Assembly (NCBI GenBank): GCA_964459675.1
Contig: CAYWNP010000088.1
Location: forward strand, 1 to 11,175
Direction: 5' to 3'
Source: CAIZQW01 sp964459675
Lineage (GTDB): Bacteria; Verrucomicrobiota; Kiritimatiellia; RFP12; UBA1067
Length of the DNA stretch: 11,175 nucleotides
The notes beneath the pieces were generated by a model that did no database searches, was not told the DNA's origin, and saw only the letters and a program-made list of their open reading frames with translations. Below, one piece after another: positions 1 to 6,937 of this stretch. How positions within the stretch are numbered: position 1 is the stretch's first letter; the number at the start of each line of letters is the position of its first letter. The translations under genes were made by a program, and so were the position numbers.

Positions 1-112
1 TGATATCCGTGTAGGTGATCACGCCGCCGGTTCCGACTTGCGCCTCCGCCCTCCCAGCCATGAATCCGAGCGCCACCACGGTGACGATGCCTAATATGTT
101 TATTTTCTTCAT
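1..112 (-). CDS. Secreted protein, N-terminal fragment (runs off window edge)
   Basis: Only the first 37 codons are in the window. They encode a classical Sec signal peptide: a short basic start (MKKINI), a hydrophobic core and an A-E-A cleavage site at about residue 24, followed by a mature start QVGTGGVITYTDI. The protein is therefore exported to the periplasm or beyond, and nothing more about its function can be read. Two adjacent ATG codons are possible, at 113-115 and 110-112. The perfect AGGAGG at 120-125 sits 4 nt from the first and 7 nt from the second, so I prefer the second. The gene is divergent from the XylR-like regulator and may be its target. The glycine-rich mature start resembles surface or extracellular proteins, but that is only an impression. 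Confidence 0.8.
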   Translation of the reverse strand, partial: MKKINILGIVTVVALGFMAGRAEAQVGTGGVITYTDI

Positions 113-119
113 CATACTA

Positions 120-125
120 CCTCCT
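120..125 (-). promoter_or_regulatory. Shine-Dalgarno site of the leftward secreted-protein gene
   Basis: A perfect AGGAGG is read on the minus strand, 7 nt before the second of two tandem ATG codons. It supports real and efficient translation of the truncated gene at the window edge. Confidence 0.8.
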
Positions 126-142
126 GATGCATAAATGTAACT

Positions 143-171
143 ATTATACACCCTATTGTAATTTACAGAAG
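143..171 (-). promoter_or_regulatory. Leftward promoter with perfect -10 and weak -35
   Basis: The minus strand carries TATAAT at 143-148. The hexamer at 17-bp spacing (166-171, CTTCTG) matches TTGACA poorly. Transcription would start near 136 and give a short leader into the AGGAGG site of the secreted-protein gene. A good -10 with a poor -35, next to a regulator gene and direct repeats, is typical of an activator-dependent promoter. The activation itself is inferred. Confidence 0.6.
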
Positions 172-176
172 TCATA

Positions 177-209
177 TTTGCGCAAAATTAATATCAGAAA
201 AGCGCAAAA
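177..209. promoter_or_regulatory. Candidate XylR/AraC-type operator: GCGCAAAA direct repeats
   Basis: GCGCAAAA occurs at 180-187 and again at 202-209, exactly 22 bp apart, about two helical turns. The first copy also lies in a perfect 10-bp palindrome, TTTGCGCAAA (177-186). AraC-family regulators, E. coli XylR included, commonly bind two directly repeated half-sites about 21 bp apart next to the -35 region. Relative to the predicted leftward start near 136, the repeats lie at about -44 to -51 and -66 to -73, a typical activating position. Binding by the neighbouring regulator is inference. Confidence 0.5.
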
Positions 210-250
210 GCTGTTGTTTACATCCTGTAAATCTGTTAACTTTAAAAACT

Positions 251-1456
251 ATGAACCCCGTGCGAACAAAAATGCCACAGGTGGCTTTGCTTCTGCCCAC
301 ATCTGTAAAAACCTGCCGTGAACTGTTGCGGGGTGTCTTGCAGTTTGTCCATTTGCACGGCCCTTGGGCTGTCCACATCATTGAGGGACGTGATGGTGAA
401 CAGAAGTTGCTGCATCCGGCTGCATGGGGGTGTACGGGCATGATTGTAGACCTGAGTGAGCGGCACTCTGCTGCACATATGCTGGATGCCAGCGTGCCGA
501 CCATCATCACCAATCCACCTGATGATGTTCTTGAAAAGAAGAATCCGCTCTCCCGCTTAAGTCGTATCGTATGCGATAACCAGCTGATCGGAAAACGCGC
601 AGCGGAGTATTTCCTGGAGATGAAATTCATCAACTTTGCCTTCGTTGGTCAGGTGAAGGACGCCTCCTGGTCTGAAGAACGCAGAATAGCGTTCTGTAAC
701 TGTCTGGCGGAAAGAGGATTCCCCTGCGTGCTCTATCCGCGGCTTTCACGAGTTGCCCGCAAGGACTTCTCTATTGAACAAGGAATTCTATGCGCCTGGT
801 TAAAGTCTTTGCCAAAACCCGTCTCCATTCTGGTCGCCAATGATGTGCGTGCGCGACAGGTGCTCGATTCCTGTATGAAGGCGGGCGTGGCCGTACCGCA
901 GGAGGCCGCCGTTCTTGGGGTGGATAACGACGAGATGCTTTGCGAAACCACCCATCCGCAACTCTCTAGCATCCAGATGAGTTCCGAACGGGCAGGATTC
1001 GAGGCTGCCCGGATCCTTGACGGAATGATGCGTGGCAACCGACGAGGTAGAGACAGTCAGAAGATCATCACCTATGGATTCTCACACCTGGTGACGCGGC
1101 ATTCGACCGAAACAGTCCAAATCCCCGATCACCTGGTTGCTCTTGCGAGCGAATTCATCCGCATCAACGCCGGCATCAAGGTGACAGTGGACGATATTCT
1201 GCATCATTTGCATATCTCCCGCCGCTCATTGGAGACGCGCTTCAAATCGGTGATGGGCCGTACGGTTTATGCTGAGATTATGCGCGTGCGGCTGGATCGT
1301 GTCCAGACGCTGCTGCGCGAAACGACGATGACGGTCGAAACGATCGCCGACACGTGCGGGTTCGCCAGCGCCAGCCACCTCGGCACCGTTTTCCGGCACC
1401 ATTTCGATATGACGCTCAACGCGTATCGGCGTCAGACCCGTAACGGCATGTCGTAG
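251..1456 (+). CDS. XylR-like transcriptional regulator (sugar-binding domain + AraC HTH)
   Basis: This 401-residue cytoplasmic DNA-binding protein is close in length and layout to E. coli XylR (392 residues). Residues 8-285 form a LacI/GalR-type periplasmic-binding-like effector domain, opening with VALLLPTS and carrying the characteristic VLGVDNDEMLCE...LSSIQ stretch (221-242). Residues 290-397 form an AraC-type double helix-turn-helix. The first HTH is around VTVDDILHHLHISRRSLETR (311-330). The second is IADTCGFASASHL...FRHHF...YRR (364-394), a good match to the family consensus. The family senses a sugar or sugar derivative and activates catabolic or glycosidase genes; the ligand cannot be read here. 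No clear Shine-Dalgarno precedes ATG 251, and the second in-frame ATG at 272 is an alternative start. The gene is divergent from a secreted-protein gene with direct repeats between them. Only 23 bases follow the stop before the assembly gap, and no terminator is visible. Confidence 0.9.
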   Translation: MNPVRTKMPQVALLLPTSVKTCRELLRGVLQFVHLHGPWAVHIIEGRDGEQKLLHPAAWGCTGMIVDLSERHSAAHMLDASVPTIITNPPDDVLEKKNPLSRLSRIVCDNQLIGKRAAEYFLEMKFINFAFVGQVKDASWSEERRIAFCNCLAERGFPCVLYPRLSRVARKDFSIEQGILCAWLKSLPKPVSILVANDVRARQVLDSCMKAGVAVPQEAAVLGVDNDEMLCETTHPQLSSIQMSSERAGFEAARILDGMMRGNRRGRDSQKIITYGFSHLVTRHSTETVQIPDHLVALASEFIRINAGIKVTVDDILHHLHISRRSLETRFKSVMGRTVYAEIMRVRLDRVQTLLRETTMTVETIADTCGFASASHLGTVFRHHFDMTLNAYRRQTRNGMS

Positions 1457-1479
1457 ACCGGGGAAAGGCAGAGGGGTCA

Positions 1480-1579
1480 NNNNNNNNNNNNNNNNNNNNN
1501 NNNNNNNNNNNNNNNNNNNNNNNNNNNNNNNNNNNNNNNNNNNNNNNNNNNNNNNNNNNNNNNNNNNNNNNNNNNNNNN
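1480..1579. other. Assembly gap (100 N)
   Basis: There are exactly 100 undetermined bases, the usual placeholder for a scaffold gap of unknown length. The true distance between the regulator gene and the leftward operon is therefore unknown, and genes or a repeat may be missing here. The operon's 3' end lies only 11 bases to the right of the gap, so any terminator or further downstream gene of the operon is lost. Confidence 0.98.
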
Positions 1580-1590
1580 ATAGCCTAATA

Positions 1591-4500
1591 TCACTTCTCG
1601 CCAGGACGATACCCATAAATCGGCAGGATACGGTAGTACACCTCGAGTGACAATGTCGCGAGTGCGGTGACAACAGCCCGCCCCATCTCATTCCCGTGTG
1701 TCCCTTTGGGATCCCAGCTGCCTTCCTCGTCACCGCCATTTCGCTGTTGCTCGAGAAGGATCTTCTTCATGCGGTCGTTCCACTCATCCCAGACCGCTCC
1801 CTGGTGCTGATACATGGCCAGGGTGCCATAGTAGAGATAGTAGTAATCCAGATTCGGTGAAAGAGGATTCACTTTCATAAACTGAGCTCCTTCGGCCATC
1901 CGTGGATCGGTCGGCGGCACCTTGGCTAACTGCCGGCAGAACATTCCTGTGGCAAGCATGGCCCCTTGTGATCCGCCTTTCTGCGTGTATCCGTAAATAC
2001 CGCCATGCTGACCGCCTCCTACTGCATCCAGCCACTTATCTGCACGAACCAGGCAATTGGAGATGGACTCCGCCATATCTGTCAGTCCGGCCAGCTGTGC
2101 GCTCCTTAATCCCATATACTGCCAGCCGAACACGGAGGTATCACTTCCGCTGCGGGGCTGGTACCGCCAGCCGCCTGTATTGCGGTCCTGCGCTGCGATA
2201 ATAAAAGAGACAGCATTGGTTGCCGCGTCATGAAGCCGCTTCTCCTTCGTCAAGCCGTAGGCTTCACACAAGGCGATCGTGGCCATACCTTGGTCATACA
2301 TCCCGTTCCCCAAACCATCGGGATAAAACCTTCCGTCAGGTTTTATCTGCGCAACAAGCCAGTCCAGTGCCTTGCGCACGGTTTCCTGGTATGGCCCCTG
2401 TTCAGTCTGTTTGGCACCCCATCCGTAATAACAGAGCAGGATCAATGACGTTGCAGCAACATCATGGTTTGCCTGTCCGCCAAAACGCTTGATGTTCCAG
2501 CGGCCATCAGCTTCCTGGTGCTTAGAGAACCATTCCAGTGCACGGCCTATGGCTTTCTCCGTGCTGCCGCTCCCGCCGAGTCCTTCGATGGTCTCCATTG
2601 AGAGCTTGCCTCTGTTCTTTACCACCTCCGTTGACAGAGAAATCCCGTCTGCAGACTCAGGGACATCAAGTTTTCCGGGAGCATCCAGCTTGAGTGTCTT
2701 GCCGGTTCCTTCTCCCATGGCCATCAGGCCAGTAATGTCCCCCATCCCGCTCATAGCAGGCAATGCCCCCTTGCTCTCTATACCTGCCGATGCAATCACC
2801 ATCGAGCCGCCCGTATCACGCACCGTGGCGCTTCCTGTTGAATTGGTAGCAGACCTATCAGCAGAAACCTCCTGAGCGGCAATCACTCTGGCAACAGGCT
2901 TGGTCATCTGCTTTTCCAGCTTCCTGCTTTCCAGCAACAGGGCTTCCTGCACAGGAACAGGCTCAAAGGTCTCGCGAGTTGCCTGACGGTCTTCCTGAAC
3001 CGCCTCAGGAACGTCCAGAACGATTTCCAGCTCAGGCAGCTTCATGACCGGCAGGTTATCCACTTTCTGAACGGCCGTAAGCTTAAGAGACTGTTCTGCA
3101 GCAGCCCTGGAAGGTGTTACCCGAGTGACAAAGGACTCTTCGCTGGTGCGCGTCACAACAGGATCGGCCGTTGCTGTTTTCGGGGGAGTAAACTCAGGAA
3201 CTGGCAAGGCCTGTTCCAGCGGCGCAGCAATCACAGTTGCCGGTGCAGGCGGCATTTCAGTGACGCGCTCCTGCATGTCTAGCGCCAGCTTTTCTTTTGC
3301 CAGTGCATCAGCATTGATGCTGACTTCCATGCGTTTGGGTTCCAAAGATTCGGATATCTCCGTCGAAAGGACCCAGAATGCTGTGAGTAAAAGTAGAAGC
3401 AAGTGGACGATAGCCGAAGCGGCAAGGCATTTATGCAAAAGAGTCGTCATATCACGCCAGTGCCGCAGCAGATAGATCAGCAGGATTGCCGCCGTCACCA
3501 GGGCCATCAGCCACCATTTCATCCGTCCAAGCAGAGACATCAGGCTGTACCACCTGGAAAGATCCAGCATCCCCGTGACTTCCCGTGATGTGGTTTCAAA
3601 CAAGGCTTCACCTGTGTCTGTTTTCCCGGTTCGATCTGTGTTGAACAGGAGGGAGAATCCTTCCATGCGCACGGCTGGGTCACGGTCATTTACAGGACTG
3701 TTGATCTCTAAGCCAAGATTCTCATCCTTTGCCTTGTCCCCATCCAGCATGCGTCGACAGTACAGATCATCTTTCCCGAACCCGCCCCGTTTTTCTGCCG
3801 AGAGATAGTCATATCCTCCTGCACGCGTACTCACTGCTTTCACGGCAATATCTGTTCGGGCTTTCTGGATATTTCCCCAGCGCCGGCCATCCCAAACGGC
3901 TGTCATATTCAGCTCATTGGTGCTTTCAGGAGACCGCACGGTAAAAGCCGCACCGACCTCGTCTTCTGTGAAACGAAGTGAAACTCGATTGGAGATGGCC
4001 GACCAGTCGCCGGGCGAAGGATGAGGGTCTTCCCAAAGGACAAGGCGGGCATCAGTGCCAACCGCATCCCGCCGGATCCCCTGGTCATCCGTGTAATAAC
4101 ACCACACGGTATTCCGGACAGTGCAGGCAATCGACACCATGCACACGGCCAAAAGCAGCAGAAGGCTGGCGGCAAGCAATCTTCGCGGCAAGCTCACTGA
4201 GCCAGAAGCAGCACGCCGCTGCCGCAGAAACACCCAGGATAGGCCCATCAAGGCAGCGCCAAGTAAAGCCAGGCGCAGGGGGAACATGGTCAACATCCAT
4301 CCAATCGCCGGAAGCTGCGTATAACTGTGCCGGGCATATACACGCCGGGATACAGATGAATTAAGGACTGCTTCTGCACCCGAAGAATCATTCTTCCTGC
4401 TGCCGACAAAAAGCAGTTCAAATCCCGCCATCCGCAAAGCCGGCGACCGTTCGTCCAGGAGGGTGTTTATTTCAGGCCCCAGCAAGACAGGTTCCAGCGG

Positions 4501-6486
4501 TTCACCACCGCCAAACCTGCAACGGTACAGATCCAGTCCGCCGATACCGCCATTCCGATCCGAAGCAAAGTAGAGGAAATCGCCATGCTCAGTCATGCAC
4601 ACATCCATGTCGTTCCTGGAGGAATTGAGCAGCGTCAATCTCTTGGCCATTTCATAATGAGGCATTGCAGGCACCTCATCCATGCTCAAACGGGAGAGGC
4701 ACGCCCGGTTCGTCGGCGGCTCATACCCTAACCCGTACATTGGGGTATAACGGTAATGAGTCTGAAGTGACAGCGCCACCAGTGATGTTGCAATCCCTTT
4801 TCCCATGCTCGATCCATGGCCGCCTGAAACTTTCCAGCTCCCCTCCGGCTGCTGCTCGGCAATGAACTTGGCATGGATTTTTTCACGCCAGCCTCTCCAG
4901 AATGGCCCCTGATTCTGATAGGCACATAAGGTTCCGTAATACGCAAAATATACATCGTCAAGCGACAATCCGGGTTTACTAAGAGACTCTGTAGTTTCGA
5001 AAGCCCGCAGTGTATTGGGCGACAGGCCCATCAACTGGCTGCAGAAATATCCGGTGGCAGCCATTGCATCACTCACATGCCCGCCATTCTGGTACCCATA
5101 GATGCCGCCGTCACGCCCGCCGCTGACTTTCATGAGCCATTTACGAATGCCTGCCAGCGTGCCGGCCGGGACATGCAGGCCTGAAAGCTCCGCACTTTTG
5201 ACTGCCATGATAGCCCAGCCTGATACCGACATATCGCCTTCCTGCTTCGGGTGGTATCTCCAACCCCCGTCTTTTTCGTTCTGGCTGTCGACCAGGAAAT
5301 CAATCGCATCCTGCGCAGGACCGTACAGGTTCTCATCCTTGGTCAAGCCATACGCCTCCGCCAAAGCCAGGGAGGCGATTGAATGATCGTACATGCCGTT
5401 CGAAGGCGGGTTGTTGCCGCGCATGTCACCGGTCAAAGGATCCTGCTGAGACATCAGCCAGTGCAGCCCTCGCGTAACAACTGCCTGATATTTACCTGGC
5501 CGGTTCGGCTGCTCACCGCGTCCCAGGAATGTCAGCAGACCGAAGGCGGTGGCGGCCACATCATGGCCACCCTGCCCGCCTTGCTTGGTAATGGACCAGC
5601 TTCCGTTCGTTTCCTGGTTATGTGCCAGCCATCCAAGTGCCCGATCGACAGCGGCCTCAGAAGAACGGGAGCCGCCCAGTTTTTCCATCACCGCTGCATC
5701 GCCGAGGGCGCATTCGCGGAGGGAATACAGCATGCTCTGTGCACGCTCAACCTCGACATTCGTAACACCGGCAGGAAACGCCTGTGCCATGAACAGATCA
5801 AAATCGCGACTCGGGAAACGGGCCCGCAAATCTTTGGAAGGCATATCCATCTCCGCTTTGGATAGCGGCTCGCGCGGCCGGTCAGAGGCGAAGAACAGGG
5901 CCCCATTGTTTCGCCTTTGGTGAGGGCCGGTTTCATGGAATTTGGAATTCACCCTCACGGTCAGCGGAAGCGGCCATGCAAACTCTGCCCCATCCCAGCG
6001 CGACACCCAGATGTCAAATCCGCCCGGACCGCCAGGGCGGTCTGTAGAGAAGAAAAGGTGCTTTCCATCCGCACTGAACGACGGTTCAGTCTCGTTAAAG
6101 CAGCTGTTCAATGCACGAAGAGGAGCCGACTCCTTCCATGCCCTGCCGTTCCAGCGGGCAATGAACAGATCCGTATTACCGGCCGCGGTCATGCGGCTGA
6201 AGACCATGCTCACCCCGTCAGGAGAAATCGCAGGAGCAGTTTCGCGTCCGATCCGCTCAATGGTGTTTGATACCGGTTTCGCGCTTTCCCAGAGAACAAG
6301 ACGCGGGGTCACATCCTTGGCCAGCTGCCGCACCGAGATCTCGTCGGTGTAGTAATGCCAGGTGTCCGGCCGGAGATACCAGTACAGCCATGCCGCAAAA
6401 AGGATCGTCAACCCCGCCGCAGCAGCCAGGATAGCCTCACGCTTCCGCAAACGGATCATATCAAAGCAGTGTTTCCGCCAATTCAC
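1591..6486 (-). CDS. Giant membrane protein: two squalene-cyclase-like toroids, PD40 propellers, TonB-like anchor
   Basis: This 1631-residue protein has five predicted membrane helices: 17-39, 730-755, 770-790, 990-1007 and 1020-1041. Basic loops (RLRKRE, RQRRAA, LRHWRD) place the N-terminus inside and the bulk in the periplasm. In order: a WHYYTD...RLVLWE motif (43-67); PD40/TolB-like blades (82-98, 131-166, 184-204); toroid 1 (272-580) with QW motifs QETNGSW (291) and QQPEGSW (545); more PD40 blades (625-697); a second WCYYTD...RLVLWE motif (795-819); a second PD40 region (832-970); a TonB-like helix with S1024-x3-H1028; a proline/glutamate-rich linker (1045-1300); and toroid 2 (1303-1622) with QEADGRW (1324). 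The DxDD motif of squalene-hopene cyclase and the CGEQ thioester motif are absent, so enzyme activity is doubtful. Such proteins next to ExbB/ExbD occur in PVC bacteria, with unknown role. The start is GTG, preceded by AAGGA. It is the last visible gene of the operon. Confidence 0.88.
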   Translation of the reverse strand: MNWRKHCFDMIRLRKREAILAAAAGLTILFAAWLYWYLRPDTWHYYTDEISVRQLAKDVTPRLVLWESAKPVSNTIERIGRETAPAISPDGVSMVFSRMTAAGNTDLFIARWNGRAWKESAPLRALNSCFNETEPSFSADGKHLFFSTDRPGGPGGFDIWVSRWDGAEFAWPLPLTVRVNSKFHETGPHQRRNNGALFFASDRPREPLSKAEMDMPSKDLRARFPSRDFDLFMAQAFPAGVTNVEVERAQSMLYSLRECALGDAAVMEKLGGSRSSEAAVDRALGWLAHNQETNGSWSITKQGGQGGHDVAATAFGLLTFLGRGEQPNRPGKYQAVVTRGLHWLMSQQDPLTGDMRGNNPPSNGMYDHSIASLALAEAYGLTKDENLYGPAQDAIDFLVDSQNEKDGGWRYHPKQEGDMSVSGWAIMAVKSAELSGLHVPAGTLAGIRKWLMKVSGGRDGGIYGYQNGGHVSDAMAATGYFCSQLMGLSPNTLRAFETTESLSKPGLSLDDVYFAYYGTLCAYQNQGPFWRGWREKIHAKFIAEQQPEGSWKVSGGHGSSMGKGIATSLVALSLQTHYRYTPMYGLGYEPPTNRACLSRLSMDEVPAMPHYEMAKRLTLLNSSRNDMDVCMTEHGDFLYFASDRNGGIGGLDLYRCRFGGGEPLEPVLLGPEINTLLDERSPALRMAGFELLFVGSRKNDSSGAEAVLNSSVSRRVYARHSYTQLPAIGWMLTMFPLRLALLGAALMGLSWVFLRQRRAASGSVSLPRRLLAASLLLLLAVCMVSIACTVRNTVWCYYTDDQGIRRDAVGTDARLVLWEDPHPSPGDWSAISNRVSLRFTEDEVGAAFTVRSPESTNELNMTAVWDGRRWGNIQKARTDIAVKAVSTRAGGYDYLSAEKRGGFGKDDLYCRRMLDGDKAKDENLGLEINSPVNDRDPAVRMEGFSLLFNTDRTGKTDTGEALFETTSREVTGMLDLSRWYSLMSLLGRMKWWLMALVTAAILLIYLLRHWRDMTTLLHKCLAASAIVHLLLLLLTAFWVLSTEISESLEPKRMEVSINADALAKEKLALDMQERVTEMPPAPATVIAAPLEQALPVPEFTPPKTATADPVVTRTSEESFVTRVTPSRAAAEQSLKLTAVQKVDNLPVMKLPELEIVLDVPEAVQEDRQATRETFEPVPVQEALLLESRKLEKQMTKPVARVIAAQEVSADRSATNSTGSATVRDTGGSMVIASAGIESKGALPAMSGMGDITGLMAMGEGTGKTLKLDAPGKLDVPESADGISLSTEVVKNRGKLSMETIEGLGGSGSTEKAIGRALEWFSKHQEADGRWNIKRFGGQANHDVAATSLILLCYYGWGAKQTEQGPYQETVRKALDWLVAQIKPDGRFYPDGLGNGMYDQGMATIALCEAYGLTKEKRLHDAATNAVSFIIAAQDRNTGGWRYQPRSGSDTSVFGWQYMGLRSAQLAGLTDMAESISNCLVRADKWLDAVGGGQHGGIYGYTQKGGSQGAMLATGMFCRQLAKVPPTDPRMAEGAQFMKVNPLSPNLDYYYLYYGTLAMYQHQGAVWDEWNDRMKKILLEQQRNGGDEEGSWDPKGTHGNEMGRAVVTALATLSLEVYYRILPIYGYRPGEK

Positions 6487-6496
6487 ATGGTTCCTT
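6484..6496 (-). promoter_or_regulatory. Start region of the giant gene: SD, GTG start and overlapping ATG-TGA
   Basis: On the minus strand AAGGA (6492-6496) lies 5 nt before the GTG at 6484-6486, which opens the long frame. An out-of-frame ATG at 6486-6488 shares its G with that GTG and is followed at once by TGA (6483-6485). The next in-frame ATG is codon 10, which has no Shine-Dalgarno, so GTG is the best start. Confidence 0.7.
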
Positions 6497-6520
6497 CAGT
6501 GTCAATTTGTTGAAGCAGGG

Positions 6521-6934
6521 TCATTCCGGGACGTGGTAACCGATGTTGGCTTCCTTGATACCCACGTGCTTGCACGTGGCCACCGCCTTGGCCACATATC
6601 CGTGCAAGGCCTCCTGGTCAGCCCGTATCAGAACCTTCTGTGAAGGGTCCTCCTTGACCGATGCTGCTATCATCGCAGCCATCTCCTCAGCTGTCACCTG
6701 CTTGTCCTGGACGACATAAGCTCCGCTTTTACGAACATTGACCACAATCACCTTGCTGGCAGCACTCAACGTTTCTCCCCTCGAATCCACAGGAAGCTGT
6801 ACCTGAATGTCGCGCTCCTCTTCTTTAATGGTCGTTGTAGCAAGCAGGAAAATTACAAGGATGAAGATCACATCCAGCAGTGAGGTCAGGTTGATGACCT
6901 CAGAATTATCTTCTGTCGCTCTTTGGATTCTCAT
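6521..6934 (-). CDS. exbD: ExbD/TolR-family biopolymer transport protein
   Basis: This 137-residue protein has the normal length for the family. A short cytoplasmic N-terminus is followed by one membrane helix, NLTSLLDVIFILVIFLLATT (15-34). Its Asp21 occupies the place of the essential proton-pathway aspartate (Asp25 of E. coli ExbD). The periplasmic domain (about 40-137) has the typical KVLIRADQEALHGYVAKAV stretch near the end. With ExbB it should form a proton-driven inner-membrane motor that energises a TonB-like partner. That partner may be the SxxxH helix of the giant protein encoded next. The gene starts 3 nt after the exbB stop, and its AGGAG Shine-Dalgarno lies within the end of exbB, which indicates coupled translation. 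ExbD and TolR cannot be separated by sequence alone; no tolB or pal gene is visible. Confidence 0.93.
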   Translation of the reverse strand: MRIQRATEDNSEVINLTSLLDVIFILVIFLLATTTIKEEERDIQVQLPVDSRGETLSAASKVIVVNVRKSGAYVVQDKQVTAEEMAAMIAASVKEDPSQKVLIRADQEALHGYVAKAVATCKHVGIKEANIGYHVPE

Positions 6935-6937
6935 GGA

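Noticed and set aside
214..246. Promoter for the regulator gene (TTTACA, 18 bp, TTTAAA)
   Set aside because: The -10 match is weak and the predicted start falls at about 253, after the preferred ATG. It would require the downstream ATG at 272, so it was not called.
127..321. A 64-codon + strand open frame starting before the regulator gene
   Set aside because: It overlaps the promoter and operator region and the start of the regulator in another frame, and has no ribosome site.
5383..5923. Two overlapping + strand open frames (160 and 124 codons) opposite the giant gene
   Set aside because: They are antisense to conserved PD40 and toroid sequence, with odd compositions and no Shine-Dalgarno; they are by-products of the codon usage on the other strand.
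1591..6486. Annotation as a squalene-hopene cyclase or prenyltransferase enzyme
   Set aside because: Both toroids lack the DxDD motif, and the domain is embedded in a multi-helix periplasmic protein beside ExbB/ExbD, so a terpenoid-synthesis role is not supported.
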